Assembly: GCA_018713285.1 (NCBI GenBank)
Contig: DVFK01000009.1
Span: 1 to 42,247 of the forward strand
Source of the DNA: Candidatus Faecousia excrementigallinarum
GTDB taxonomy: Bacteria > Bacillota > Clostridia > Oscillospirales > Oscillospiraceae
Direction of reading: 5' to 3'
Length of the DNA: 42,247 nt
This document shows, piece by piece, positions 1-9,533 of the stretch. A program made the position numbers and the translations under genes. Numbering within the stretch: position 1 is the first letter of the stretch; each line of letters begins with the position of its first letter. The notes under the pieces are model-generated. The model was not told where the DNA came from and searched no databases. It saw only the letters and a list, made by a program, of their open reading frames with translations.

Positions 1-757
1 CCGCCCCGGCCTTTCCCAGCTGGGGGAAGCCGGAGGCCAGGCCGTTTTGCAGCTTTTTCCGGCGCATGGCAAAGCTGGCCCGGACAGCCCGGAAGAAAAT
101 CTCCGGCTCCGAAATGTCCCAGGGCTTTTCCTCCCGGACCTTCAGGGTAATCACCGCCGAGGTCACCTTGGGCTGGGGCAGGAAGCACCCGGCAGGCACA
201 TCAAAGAGAATCTCCGGCTTGGCATAGTACTGGCAGAAGATGGAAAAGGCACTGTAGTCCGGGGAGCCGGGCTGAGCGGCAATCCGCTGGGCCACCTCCT
301 TTTGCACCATCACCGTCACAGACCGGAAGCACTCCGCCTCCAGAAGGGCGGTGAGGATGGGAGAGGTAATGTAATAGGGCAGGTTGGCGCAGGCCATGGG
401 CCGCAGCCCCGGGAATTTCTCCTGCACCAGTGCCGGGATATTCTGCTTGAGAATGTCAGACCAGAGAATCTCCGTGTTGGAAAACTCCCCTACCGTCAGC
501 GCCAGAATGGGCTTTAACCGCTCGTCTACCTCCACGGCGCAGACCTTTCCCGCCCGGAGAGCCAGCTGCTGGGTCAGGGGGCCGATGCCCGGGCCGATTT
601 CCAGCACGCCGGCGGTCTCGTCCACCCCGGCCTCCTCTGCAATCCGCTCCGGCACCCACCGGCTGATTAAAAAGTTCTGCCCCTTGGCCTTGGAAAAGTG
701 GAAGCCGTGCTGGGCAAGAAGCGGCTTCATCACCTGAATATCGCAAACATTTATCAT
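1..757 (-). CDS. rsmA: 16S rRNA (adenine(1518)-N(6)/adenine(1519)-N(6))-dimethyltransferase RsmA/KsgA, partial (C-terminus runs off window start)
   Basis: Minus-strand translation from ATG at 757: MINVCDIQVMKPLLAQHGFHFSKAKGQNFLISRWVPERIAEEAGVDETAGVLEIGPGIGPLTQQLA...CANLPYYITSPILTALLE; GQNFL, EIGPGxGxLT and NLPYYI motifs of KsgA. Confidence 0.95.
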   Translation of the reverse strand, partial: MINVCDIQVMKPLLAQHGFHFSKAKGQNFLISRWVPERIAEEAGVDETAGVLEIGPGIGPLTQQLALRAGKVCAVEVDERLKPILALTVGEFSNTEILWSDILKQNIPALVQEKFPGLRPMACANLPYYITSPILTALLEAECFRSVTVMVQKEVAQRIAAQPGSPDYSAFSIFCQYYAKPEILFDVPAGCFLPQPKVTSAVITLKVREEKPWDISEPEIFFRAVRASFAMRRKKLQNGLASGFPQLGKAGA

Positions 758-815
758 AGAAAAATCCGCCTTTCGTCTGCCATTATAGCAAACAAAAGGC
801 GGATATGCAATGGTT

Positions 816-1907
816 TTATTCCTGCCAGTCGGTGTCGCCCTGCCATTCCGCATCACCCAGGAAGTAGATGATGCAGTCCCGGACGCCAAACTGGAAGCAC
901 TCCTCCACAGTGTTGAAGAACAGGTCCACATGGTTGCCCTTGATACCGCCGCCGCAGTCCTCCGCAGTGGCGATGCCGTAGACATACTCCCCGTCATTGG
1001 TGACAATGAACATCCGGGTTCCGTAGGGAATCACGGTGGGGTCAACGGCAATGGCGCCCACCCGGGCTTGGGTGCCGGTGGCAGTGGTGCCGGTGCAGTC
1101 CTCAACCCAGGAAGTATAGGCGGTGGCCCAGTACTGGTCGGCGTGGGTGTAGGTCAGCACTTCCCCGGAGGGGAGCACAATCACACCGTCGCCGATAATG
1201 GGCTGGTTCTTGTCCCCATTCAGGTCTTCCCCGGTGCCCCGGAGCACTACCCGGCTCACAGGCTCGGTGGTAACCTGGGTTTTCAGGTTCTCCCGCTGGG
1301 ATTCCTCCCCGTTCACATAGGTGACATGGTCGGTATACAGCGCCTCTCCGGCAACGCCCTCCGTTACCACCTTCTCCTCACCCAAAGCCAGGGTAGGAGC
1401 ATCGCAGTAGACGGTCTCAAAGGGAACCTCGCCGGTATAGGTCTGTTCCTCCTCCACTACCCACTTTACGGATACCTGCATACCGTCGTAGGTTTCCGTA
1501 TCCAGGGGCAGGGACACCTGATAATCGGTGCCCATAGGCACCTCCAGCCGGGTCAGCAGCTCCTCCAGGGTCTCGCCATAGCTGCAGGCCTGAAGCTGCA
1601 CACCGCAGTTGTCAACGGTAATAATCTGGGCCCGGCGGACGGTAATCTCTGTGCCTTCTGTTCCAGCCTGGGTGGTGTAGGTATCCTCCTCACCCAGCTG
1701 AAGACCGGCCTCGTGCAGAACTGCCGCAGGGTCGGATGCACTGGTGGTATGCACCACCACCTGGTCCCCGTCGGTGATCACATATGTAATCTGGGCAAAG
1801 GCTGTCTGGGACAGCATCAGGACCATCAGCACCAGGGGCACCACACAGGCGGCACCACGCTTGAGCCACTTTTTTCTTGCTTTTGCAAACGCAATCAATC
1901 GCTGCAA
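816..1907 (-). CDS. YabE-like secreted/membrane cell-wall protein: DUF348 (ubiquitin-like), G5 and C-terminal 3D (DDD, MltA-like) domains
   Basis: ORF 816..2027 contains ITYVITDGDQVVVHTTSASDPAAVLHEAG (DUF348), G5-like EVPFETVYCDAP..., and C-terminal WATAYTSW...GTQARVGAIAVDPTVIPYGTRMFIVTNDGEYVYGIATAEDCGGGIKGNHVDLFF (3D domain). Start placed at TTG 1907 (AAGGAGG 8 nt upstream), because the annotated ATG at 2027 lies upstream of a good sigma-A promoter. Confidence 0.85.
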   Translation of the reverse strand: MQRLIAFAKARKKWLKRGAACVVPLVLMVLMLSQTAFAQITYVITDGDQVVVHTTSASDPAAVLHEAGLQLGEEDTYTTQAGTEGTEITVRRAQIITVDNCGVQLQACSYGETLEELLTRLEVPMGTDYQVSLPLDTETYDGMQVSVKWVVEEEQTYTGEVPFETVYCDAPTLALGEEKVVTEGVAGEALYTDHVTYVNGEESQRENLKTQVTTEPVSRVVLRGTGEDLNGDKNQPIIGDGVIVLPSGEVLTYTHADQYWATAYTSWVEDCTGTTATGTQARVGAIAVDPTVIPYGTRMFIVTNDGEYVYGIATAEDCGGGIKGNHVDLFFNTVEECFQFGVRDCIIYFLGDAEWQGDTDWQE

Positions 1908-2006
1908 GGGTTCGTCCTCCTTCCAAAAAAATAGGGGGATTTCCGCTGGGAAATCCGTTGGTATCAAAATGTAACAAAGGCTGTACAAATGAATGACAGC
2001 ATGGGT

Positions 2007-2034
2007 ATTATAACAAAAAATTGCCAAAAGTCAA
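2007..2034 (-). promoter_or_regulatory. sigma-A-type promoter for the YabE-like gene (TTGACT-16-TATAAT)
   Basis: Minus strand TTGACT (2034-2029), 16-nt spacer, TATAAT (2012-2007). Confidence 0.7.
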
Positions 2035-2287
2035 GTGTTTCCTCCAAAATACCATATTTAGACAACTTTTGGCATAATTTTTGTGTTATTTTTATGTAAA
2101 CATTTTGTCTAAATATACATGAATTCCCCGCTCTTTCCCACGATATCTGGTGGAATTGGTTACAGGTGTTGACATAAGTTGCCGAAATATGTAACCTCCT
2201 GTAAACCATGGAAGTTTTTTTATTATGGTAAACCTTTTTACCCCTGTTTTCCGGAAAAAATCCCTTTTTTTACCCTGGGAAAGCCCA

Positions 2288-2316
2288 TTGACAAGGGGGA
2301 AAAAATGTGCTATATT
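2288..2316 (+). promoter_or_regulatory. sigma-A-type promoter of thrS T-box transcript (TTGACA-17-TATATT)
   Basis: TTGACA 2288-2293, 17-nt spacer, TATATT 2311-2316, directly upstream of T-box leader. Confidence 0.75.
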
Positions 2317-2324
2317 TCCCCATA

Positions 2325-2560
2325 GAAAGGCTATGAGGAAGACCCGGCATCCGGTAAGCCGCTCAGAGAGGAGCCCACATGGTGAAAGGGCTCTGCGACG
2401 CTGCCCTATGCCACACCACTTCGGAGCCGTCCGGCGGAAATGCCGGGTCGGGTGCGCCCGTTACCGCGTCAATGAGTGGCAGCTGCGGCTGCAACCAGGG
2501 TGGAACCGTGGAATACATTTTGTATCCCACCCCTGATCTTTCAGGGGTGGGATTTTTGCA
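2325..2560 (+). promoter_or_regulatory. T-box riboswitch leader, threonyl-tRNA type
   Basis: T-box sequence AGGGTGGAACCGTG at 2497-2510; AGAGAGG...GGTGAAAGG stem I features; likely ACC(A) Thr specifier; terminator hairpin cccacccctgatctttcaggggtgggattttt 2526-2557; next gene is thrS. Confidence 0.93.
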
Positions 2561-2594
2561 TACCTGCCCCCAATACTAAAGGAGGAAAACCATT

Positions 2595-4391
2595 ATGTCC
2601 GAAGAAAACCTGTATACCTTTGAAAACCCGGAATACCGGAAAACCTACTGGCATACCTGCTCCCATGTGATGGCCCAGGCCGTGAAGCGGCTGTGGCCGG
2701 AGGTGCAGCTGGCCATCGGCCCCGCCATCGACGAGGGCTGGTACTACGACTTTGACTCCCCCTTCTCCTTCACCCCCGACCATCTTTCCCAGATTGAGGC
2801 GGAGATGAAGAAAATCTGCAAGGAGCGGCTGAGCATCGTCCGCAGCGAAAAGCCCCGGGCGGAGGCCATTGCCTATATGCAGGAGAAGAACGAGCCTTAC
2901 AAGGTAGAGCTGATTGAGGATCTGCCGGAGGACGCCACCATCTCCTTCTACACCCAGGGAGAATTTACCGACCTGTGCGCCGGTCCCCACCTGGACCACA
3001 CGGGAAGAATCAAGCACAACGGCTTCAAGCTCACCAAGAGCTGCGGCGCCTACTGGCGGGGCGACTCCAACCGGAAGATGCTCCAGCGTATCTACGGTGT
3101 GGGCTTCCCCAGCAAGGATGAGCTGCAAGCCTACCTCACCGCTCAGGAAGAGGCTCTGAAACGGGACCACAACAAGCTGGGTCGGGAGCTGGACTACTTC
3201 ACCACCGTGGAGTGCATCGGCCAGGGTCTGCCCATCATGCTGCCCAACGGTGCCCGGGCTATCCAGCTTTTGCAGCGTTGGATTGAGGACGAGGAGCAGA
3301 AGCGGGGCTACATCCTCACCAAGACTCCTCTCATGGCCAAGCGGGAGCTTTACAAAATCTCCGGTCACTGGGATCACTACCTGGATGGTATGTTCATCCT
3401 GGGCGACCCCCACGACGAGGAGAAGGAGTGCTTCGCCCTTCGTCCCATGACCTGCCCCTTCCAGTACCAGGTGTACCTGAACCGGGCCCGTTCCTACCGG
3501 GATCTGCCTATGCGACTGGGTGAGACTTCTACCCTGTTCCGGAACGAGGACTCCGGTGAGATGCACGGCCTGATCCGTGTCCGCCAGTTCACCATCTCCG
3601 AGGGTCACATCGTCCTGCGGCCTGACCAGCTGGAAGAGGAGTTCAAGAACTGCCTGGACCTGGCCAACTACTGCATGGAGACCCTGGGCCTCAAGGAGGA
3701 CTGCTCCTTCCGGTTCTCCCAGTGGGATCCCGCCAAGGCCGGCATTAAGTACGAGGGGACCCAGGAGCAGTGGGAGCTGGCTCAGGAAACCATGAAGACC
3801 ATCCTGGACGACCTGGGAGTCAACTACCAGGTGGGCATTGACGAGGCGGCCTTCTACGGCCCCAAGCTGGACATTCAGTGCAAGAATGTGTTCGGCAAGG
3901 AGGACACCCTCATCACCATCCAGATTGATATGCTCCTGGCCCAGAAGTTCGGCATGGAGTACACCGACTCTGACGGCCAGAAGAAGACCCCCTATATCAT
4001 CCACCGCACCTCTATGGGCTGCTATGAGCGTACCCTGGCGCTGCTGATTGAGAAGTACGCCGGAGCGCTCCCCCTGTGGCTCATGGGCACTCAGGTTCGG
4101 GTCATGCCCATCACCGACCGGGCTCACGACTACGCCAACGCCCTTACGGAGCAGCTGAAGAACGCCGGCATCCGGGCAGAGTCCGACTGCCGCAGCGAGA
4201 AGCTGGGCTACAAGATTCGGGAGGCTCAGGTGCAGAAGATTCCCTATATGCTGGTTGTGGGTGACCGGGATATGGAGAACGGCACCGTGTCCGTCCGCAC
4301 CCGGAAGGGCGAGGACTTAGGGGCCATGACCCCGGAGGCATTCCTTTCCAAGTGCCTGATGGAAATTGCCACCAAGAGCAAGGAAGTGTAA
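2595..4391 (+). CDS. thrS: threonine--tRNA ligase
   Basis: Full ORF with class II aaRS motifs: HTCSHVMAQAVKRLWP, MTCPFQYQVY, YGPKLDIQCKNVFGKEDTLITIQIDMLLAQKFGMEYTDSDGQKKTPYIIHRTSMGCYERTLALLIEKYAGALPLW. Confidence 0.97.
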   Translation: MSEENLYTFENPEYRKTYWHTCSHVMAQAVKRLWPEVQLAIGPAIDEGWYYDFDSPFSFTPDHLSQIEAEMKKICKERLSIVRSEKPRAEAIAYMQEKNEPYKVELIEDLPEDATISFYTQGEFTDLCAGPHLDHTGRIKHNGFKLTKSCGAYWRGDSNRKMLQRIYGVGFPSKDELQAYLTAQEEALKRDHNKLGRELDYFTTVECIGQGLPIMLPNGARAIQLLQRWIEDEEQKRGYILTKTPLMAKRELYKISGHWDHYLDGMFILGDPHDEEKECFALRPMTCPFQYQVYLNRARSYRDLPMRLGETSTLFRNEDSGEMHGLIRVRQFTISEGHIVLRPDQLEEEFKNCLDLANYCMETLGLKEDCSFRFSQWDPAKAGIKYEGTQEQWELAQETMKTILDDLGVNYQVGIDEAAFYGPKLDIQCKNVFGKEDTLITIQIDMLLAQKFGMEYTDSDGQKKTPYIIHRTSMGCYERTLALLIEKYAGALPLWLMGTQVRVMPITDRAHDYANALTEQLKNAGIRAESDCRSEKLGYKIREAQVQKIPYMLVVGDRDMENGTVSVRTRKGEDLGAMTPEAFLSKCLMEIATKSKEV

Positions 4392-4439
4392 AAACCAATG
4401 CCGGCAGCCCCAGGCCGCCGGCATTGTTCCCTTTTTACC

Positions 4440-5145
4440 CGGTATCGATTCCCAACCTCGTACCGCAGTAACGATACCGGGCGGGTCAGGGAAGTAACGA
4501 ATCGTAGAAAGCCACCGTGCGAAATTGGCTGCGGGCACTACCCGCAAGGCTCCCTTGCCAAAGGGAGCTGGCACGGCGTTGCCGTGACTGAGGGATTTCA
4601 CAGCAGGCACTTCCCCCAAGCACAAACCCATGTGCAGCGGTACGCACCCCATAGCTCCCTCCGGGAGGGAGCTGTCACCGCAGGTGACTGAGGGAGCCAG
4701 CGGGCGGTGCAGTTACGGTTTGCTTATGGGGAGGTACTTGCTGGTGGTTATCGACACCCGGTTAGAACCTTTTTGTCTGTTGTCCAATCGGCTTTCTGCA
4801 AGCGCTTGCCAGCGGGGCCTTCCTTTCTTGCTCCGGCAAGAAAGGAAGCAAAGAAGCCGGCTCAAGGGGGGGATAACTCGCTCCCGCTCAAATTATCCCC
4901 CCCTTGAGAATCCCCCGGGTGGAACCATCGGGAGATTGACCCTTCGCTTCGGCTTGGGTACAAAGTTTCAGTCCCTGCCCTCGTTATACCCTACACATTC
5001 CAGGGGCTTTCCTGTCCCACGCTGTCGATTGAAAGTCTGAAAAAGGCTGGCATCGCACCATAAAACGATACCGGGCGGGTCAGGGAAGTGACGAATCGTA
5101 GAAAGCCACCGTGCGAAATTGGCTGCGGGCACTGGCCGCCCGGCG
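4440..5145. repeat. Intergenic modular palindromic repeat cluster A
   Basis: Contains core tagctccctccgggagggagctgtcaccgcaggtgactgagggagccagcggg (4652-4704), plus acgataccgggcgggtcagggaagt(a/g)acgaatcgtagaaagccaccgtgcgaaattggctgcgggcac twice (about 4472-4545 and 5064-5135); the modules recur in inverted orientation at 7036-7600. Confidence 0.85.
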
Positions 5146-5168
5146 TACCAGCAGAAAGGAGAACCGCC

Positions 5169-5906
5169 ATGAGGAAAATTGCTTTGGGATATGGGATTGC
5201 CCTGGGACTGTTGGTCTGGGGTTTGCTTGTGTATCTGTTTGTGGGAGGCTGCGCCTTTTTGGGGCTGCTGCTCATGGGGACAGGCTGTGCGGTTGCCCTG
5301 TATCAATGGCTGCATGACCGGAAAGACCGGAAGCCCTGGAGGATTCTCCGGCTCTGCTTTTTGGCGGCCGTTGCCCTTTTGCTGGTGCTGGCTCTCATTA
5401 CCGGGGTGTTTGTGTACCGGGCCAGCCTGGGAAGCCCGGAGATTTCCTGCGACGCCATTCTTGTTTTAGGTGCCGGGGTCAATGGGGAGGAGCCGTCTTT
5501 GTCCCTGTGGGAGCGGATTCAGGCCGCCCGGGACTACCTGGAAGCCCACCCGGACTGTGTGGCGGTGCTCTCCGGCGGTCAGGGGGATGGAGAGGCCATT
5601 ACGGAAGCGGAATGTATGTTCCGGGAGCTGGTGAAGCTGGGCATCGACCCCCAGCGGCTGATTTTAGAAACCCAGGCAGAAAGCACCCGGGAAAATCTTG
5701 CCTACTCCCTGCCCCTTTTGGAGGGTTATGAAACCATCGGGCTGGTGTCCAGCGACTACCACCTGTGCCGGGCGGAGCTGATGGCAAAGGACCTGGGGCT
5801 GTCCCCGGTGGGCATCCCTGCCCGCACCACCTATCCCCATCTTTATGTAAACTATTTCCTCCGGGAAATTGTGGGAATCTGGTACTATATGCTGTTTGGA
5901 GGTTAA
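5169..5906 (+). CDS. DUF218 family (YdcF/SanA-like) membrane protein
   Basis: N-terminal TM helices then AILVLGAGVNGEEPSLSLWERIQAARDYLEAHPDCVAVLSGGQGDGEAITEAECMFRELVKLGIDPQRLILETQAESTRENLAYS, DUF218 signature; ATG 5169 preceded by AGAAAGGAGAACCGCC. Confidence 0.88.
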   Translation: MRKIALGYGIALGLLVWGLLVYLFVGGCAFLGLLLMGTGCAVALYQWLHDRKDRKPWRILRLCFLAAVALLLVLALITGVFVYRASLGSPEISCDAILVLGAGVNGEEPSLSLWERIQAARDYLEAHPDCVAVLSGGQGDGEAITEAECMFRELVKLGIDPQRLILETQAESTRENLAYSLPLLEGYETIGLVSSDYHLCRAELMAKDLGLSPVGIPARTTYPHLYVNYFLREIVGIWYYMLFGG

Positions 5907-5910
5907 GACC

Positions 5911-6951
5911 ATGATAGAAAAAGAATACGCTGACTACGCCTGGGAGCAGGCCGAAGCCCTGCTGGGGGTGGACTCCCCTTCCGGCTTTACCCATAACGCC
6001 GCCCAGTGGGTTCTGGAAGCTTTCCGGAATTTAGGATATGATGCCCGCCTGACAGGAAAAGGGGGCGTTCTGGCTGACTTGGGAGGCGAAAACAGCCAGG
6101 ATGGACTGCTGCTGGCTGCCCACACCGATACCCTGGGGGGCATGGTGTCCCAGGTCAAGGGCACCGGACGGCTGACCATCACGCCCCTGGGAGGACTGAA
6201 CTCCAACAACGCCGAGGCGGAAAATGTCCGGGTGTATACCCGGGACGGAAAGGTGCTGGAGGGCACCTTCCAGCTGTGCAACCCCTCCGTCCATGTAAAC
6301 GGTGCTTACTCCACCACCGCCCGGAGCTTTGACGTCATGGAAGTGGTGCTGGACGAAGCCACCACCTCCAAGGGGGAGACAGAGGCCCTGGGGGTACAGG
6401 TGGGGGACATTGTGTGCTTTGACCCCCGGACCCGGCGGACTGCCTCCGGCTACCTCAAGAGCCGCTTTCTGGACGACAAGCTGTCCGTTGGCATCCTTCT
6501 GGGCCTTGCCAAGTACCTGAAAGACCGGAACATCATCTTACCCCGCCGCACCTATGTCCATGTGACGGTGTTTGAGGAGGTGGGTCACGGCGGCTCTTCC
6601 TCCGTACCCCAGGGGGTGACGGAAGCCATCTCCGTGGACATGGGCTGTGTGGGAGACGGCCTTTCCTGCACCGAGCGGCAGGTTTCCATCTGCCCCAAGG
6701 ATTCCGGCGGCCCCTACCACTATGAAGTGGTGGGCAAGCTCATAGAAGCCGCCAAAAAGACCGGGGCCGACTACGCCCTGGACGTATACCCCCACTACGG
6801 CTCCGATGTGGAGGCCACCCTCCGGGCAGGCTACGACCTGCGCCACGGCCTCATCGGCCCCGGCGTCTACGCCAGCCACGGCTACGAGCGCAGCCACATC
6901 GATGGCGTCCTCAACACCCTGAAGGTGCTGGAAGGATACCTGAGCCTGTAA
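5911..6951 (+). CDS. M42 family metallopeptidase (glutamyl aminopeptidase/endoglucanase-like)
   Basis: AHTDTLGGMVS, RFLDDKLSVGILLGLAKYL, FEEVGHGGSSSVPQGVTEAISVDMG metal-ligand motifs of M42 peptidases. Confidence 0.88.
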   Translation: MIEKEYADYAWEQAEALLGVDSPSGFTHNAAQWVLEAFRNLGYDARLTGKGGVLADLGGENSQDGLLLAAHTDTLGGMVSQVKGTGRLTITPLGGLNSNNAEAENVRVYTRDGKVLEGTFQLCNPSVHVNGAYSTTARSFDVMEVVLDEATTSKGETEALGVQVGDIVCFDPRTRRTASGYLKSRFLDDKLSVGILLGLAKYLKDRNIILPRRTYVHVTVFEEVGHGGSSSVPQGVTEAISVDMGCVGDGLSCTERQVSICPKDSGGPYHYEVVGKLIEAAKKTGADYALDVYPHYGSDVEATLRAGYDLRHGLIGPGVYASHGYERSHIDGVLNTLKVLEGYLSL

Positions 6952-6959
6952 AATTTGCA

Positions 6960-7004
6960 AAAAGACCTGTTGCAGAATGAGATTCTTGCAACAGGTCTTT
7001 TTTG
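6960..7004 (+). terminator. Rho-independent terminator
   Basis: AAAGACCTGTTGCA ... TGCAACAGGTCTTT followed by T-tract. Confidence 0.85.
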
Positions 7005-7035
7005 CGATTGTTAGAATCTTCCCAGTGTTGTCCTA

Positions 7036-7600
7036 TTGTACGATACCGGGCTTTTTCAATCTTTCAATCGACAGCGTGGAAACAAAGCACCCCAAAAACC
7101 ACAACCCCAAACGGGGGCAGAGGCTGAAACCCCGCACCCGAGCCAAAGCGAAGGGTCAATCTTCCGACGGTTAGGGGGGATTCTTAAGAGGAAAACACCA
7201 AACGGGAGTGAGTTGTTTTCCCCTTAAGCCGGACACCTTTCCTTACTTTCTTGCCGGAGCAAGAAAGTAAGGCCCCGGCGGGCAGTGCCCGCAGCCAATT
7301 TCGCACGGAAATCTTCTGCGAATCGTTACTGCCCCTCCAGTGCCCGGTATCGTTCCTGCGGTGCATGGTTGGGTATCGACAACCGCCAACAAGTACCGCC
7401 CCTTCATCAAACCAGAACTGCATCCCCCGCTGGCTCCCTCAGTCACCTGCGGTGACAGCTCTCTCCCGGAGGGAGCCATGGGGTGCGTACCTTTCCACAT
7501 GGGTTTGTGCTTTCGGAAAGTGCCTGCTGTAAATCCCTCAGTCAAAAATCAAAGATTTTTGCCAGCTCCCTTTGGCAAGGGAGCCTTTGGCGCAGGCCTT
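7036..7600. repeat. Intergenic modular palindromic repeat cluster B (inverted relative to cluster A)
   Basis: Reverse-complement counterparts of cluster A modules, e.g. 7426-7480 ccgctggctccctcagtcacctgcggtgacagctctctcccggagggagccatgg; tttcttgccggagcaagaaag about 7248-7268 vs 4825-4848. Confidence 0.85.
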
Positions 7601-7718
7601 GGGCTTTTCCCTTTTACGCACCCAATATCATCTCGTTGGCGAAGTACCAGTCCTCAATTACAGCTCAAACCGCACCGTCTCCCGACGGTCGAAGGCTGTG
7701 GGGGCGGTGTGTAAAAAA

Positions 7719-7757
7719 GGACCGTTGCGAAACTCACGTTTTGCAACGGTCCATTTT
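7719..7757 (-). terminator. Terminator downstream of the acyl-CoA ligase
   Basis: GGACCGTTGCGAAA...TTTTGCAACGGTCC with A-tract on plus strand (U-tract on minus transcript). Confidence 0.75.
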
Positions 7758-7760
7758 GTG

Positions 7761-9533
7761 TTATACCTGCTGGGCAGCTTTTTCTTCTTCCTCTTTTTCC
7801 AGCTGGGTGTAGGCTACCTTGCCCACCAGGGTCTTGGGGAGCTCCGTGCGGAACTCCATCTCCCGGGGCAGGGCGTACTTGGGAAGCCGGGCGGAACAGT
7901 GGGCAAGAATCTCCTTCTTAATCTCCTCCGTGGCCTCCACGCCGGGCTTCAGCACCACGAAGGCCTTCACCCTCTGCATCCGGTAGCTGTCCTTCACGCC
8001 GATGACGGTGCTCATAAGGACGCTCTCGTGGGAGTCGATGGCGTTTTCCACCTGGGAGGGGTAGACATTGTAGCCGCTGGTGATAATCAGCCGCTTCATC
8101 CGCTGCTTGAAGTACACAAAGCCTTCCTCGTCCATGGTGCCCAGGTCGCCGGTGTGGAGCCACAGGTGGCCGTCCTCATGGAGCTGGAGGGTCTGGGCGG
8201 TCTCCTTGGGGTTATCCATGTAACCCTGCATGATGGTGGGTCCGCAGATGCAGATTTCGCCCATGGTGCCGTAGGGCACCTCGTCATGGGTGGAGGGGGC
8301 GCAAATCTTGAAGTAGGTATCGGGGAAGGGAATGCCGATGCTGCCCTCCCGGTAGGTAAACCGGGGAGTGAGGCAGCAGGCAGTGACGCTCTCCGTCAGG
8401 CCGTAGCCCTCCCGCACCTGCTCCATGGCCCCGTGCTCCCGGAGGAAGGCATCCACCTTGTTTTTCAGCTCCACGCTCAGGGTGTCGCCGCCGGAGAAAA
8501 CGCCCCGCAGGCAGCTCAAATCCAGCTTCTGGGCATCCTCCATCCGAAGCAATGCCTCGTACAGCGTGGGAACGCCGGCAATGCAGTTGGGCTTGTATTT
8601 TTCCAGCATCTTGCAGTAGGACTTGACGCTGAACTGGGGCACCAGAATCACCCCGATGCCCCAGTAGAGCATGGTGTTGATGCTGACGCCCAGGCCGAAG
8701 CCGTGGAAAATGGGCATAATGGCAAGGCAGCTGAGGCCCGGCTGGACGCAGTCGCCGGCGGTGCCAGTCTGGAGGGCCAGGGCGTTGAAGTTCAGGTTGG
8801 ACAGGAGGATGCCCTTGGTGATGCCGGTGGTGCCGCCGGAGTAGAGAATCACCGCCGTGTCCTCTCCCTTGCCCTGGTGGATATACTCGCCGCTGTACTT
8901 CTGACCGCCCTTCAGGAAATCCTTCCACAGAAGAATCCAGGGATCCTGGGGAAGCTTGACGGTGTTCTTCTGAATCAGGGGGTACATGAGCTTCTTCACC
9001 CCGGCCAGGCCGTCGGTGATGTCGCAAATCAGCAGGATTTTCAGGTTCAGCCGGTCACGGATTTTCTCAAACTTGGGGTAGAACTGCCGCAGGGTCAGGC
9101 ACAGGACACTCTGGGAGTTATTGATGTAGCCCACAATCTCCTCCTCGCCGGAGAGGGGGTGAATCATGTTGGCCACGGCGCCAATCCGGTTGACGGCGTA
9201 GAACAGAATAATGGCCTGGGGGGTGTTGGGCATACAGATGGTGACCCGCTGTCCCACTTCCACGCCCTGAGCCTTCAGGGCCCGGGCTGCCAGGTGAATC
9301 TGGGCAATGAAATCCTTGTAGGACACCTTGTTGCCGAAGAAGTCATAGGCCATACCCTTGGGGTAGCCCTTGGCGGTGGCTTCGATGGTGTCCACCATGG
9401 AGCCATTGTAGTACTTGAGGTTCACCGGCAGGTCCCCTGCCACCTGGTACCAGGGGGTCTTGACCCCCTCGGGCTTGGGGTAGCCTACACAGTCCTCCGT
9501 AACGGGATGAAAAATGTCCTCATGCATATTCAT
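7761..9533 (-). CDS. AMP-dependent synthetase/acyl-CoA ligase (long-chain fatty acyl-CoA synthetase-like)
   Basis: VILYSGGTTGITKGILLSNLNF (P-loop), GYGLTES, LHTGDLGTMDEEGFVYFKQRMKRLIITSGYNVYPSQVE; ATG 9533 preceded by AGGAGG. Confidence 0.93.
   Translation of the reverse strand: MNMHEDIFHPVTEDCVGYPKPEGVKTPWYQVAGDLPVNLKYYNGSMVDTIEATAKGYPKGMAYDFFGNKVSYKDFIAQIHLAARALKAQGVEVGQRVTICMPNTPQAIILFYAVNRIGAVANMIHPLSGEEEIVGYINNSQSVLCLTLRQFYPKFEKIRDRLNLKILLICDITDGLAGVKKLMYPLIQKNTVKLPQDPWILLWKDFLKGGQKYSGEYIHQGKGEDTAVILYSGGTTGITKGILLSNLNFNALALQTGTAGDCVQPGLSCLAIMPIFHGFGLGVSINTMLYWGIGVILVPQFSVKSYCKMLEKYKPNCIAGVPTLYEALLRMEDAQKLDLSCLRGVFSGGDTLSVELKNKVDAFLREHGAMEQVREGYGLTESVTACCLTPRFTYREGSIGIPFPDTYFKICAPSTHDEVPYGTMGEICICGPTIMQGYMDNPKETAQTLQLHEDGHLWLHTGDLGTMDEEGFVYFKQRMKRLIITSGYNVYPSQVENAIDSHESVLMSTVIGVKDSYRMQRVKAFVVLKPGVEATEEIKKEILAHCSARLPKYALPREMEFRTELPKTLVGKVAYTQLEKEEEEKAAQQV

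Noticed and set aside
810-1934. 374-aa plus-strand ORF
   Set aside because: Antisense to the YabE-like gene with clear G5/3D domains.
2541-4127. 528-aa minus-strand ORF opposite thrS
   Set aside because: Antisense shadow of conserved thrS; no recognisable domain.
4398-5040. Short ORFs within repeat cluster A (97 aa, 136 aa, 66 aa)
   Set aside because: Composed of palindromic repeat modules that also occur in the opposite orientation elsewhere; no protein homology seen.
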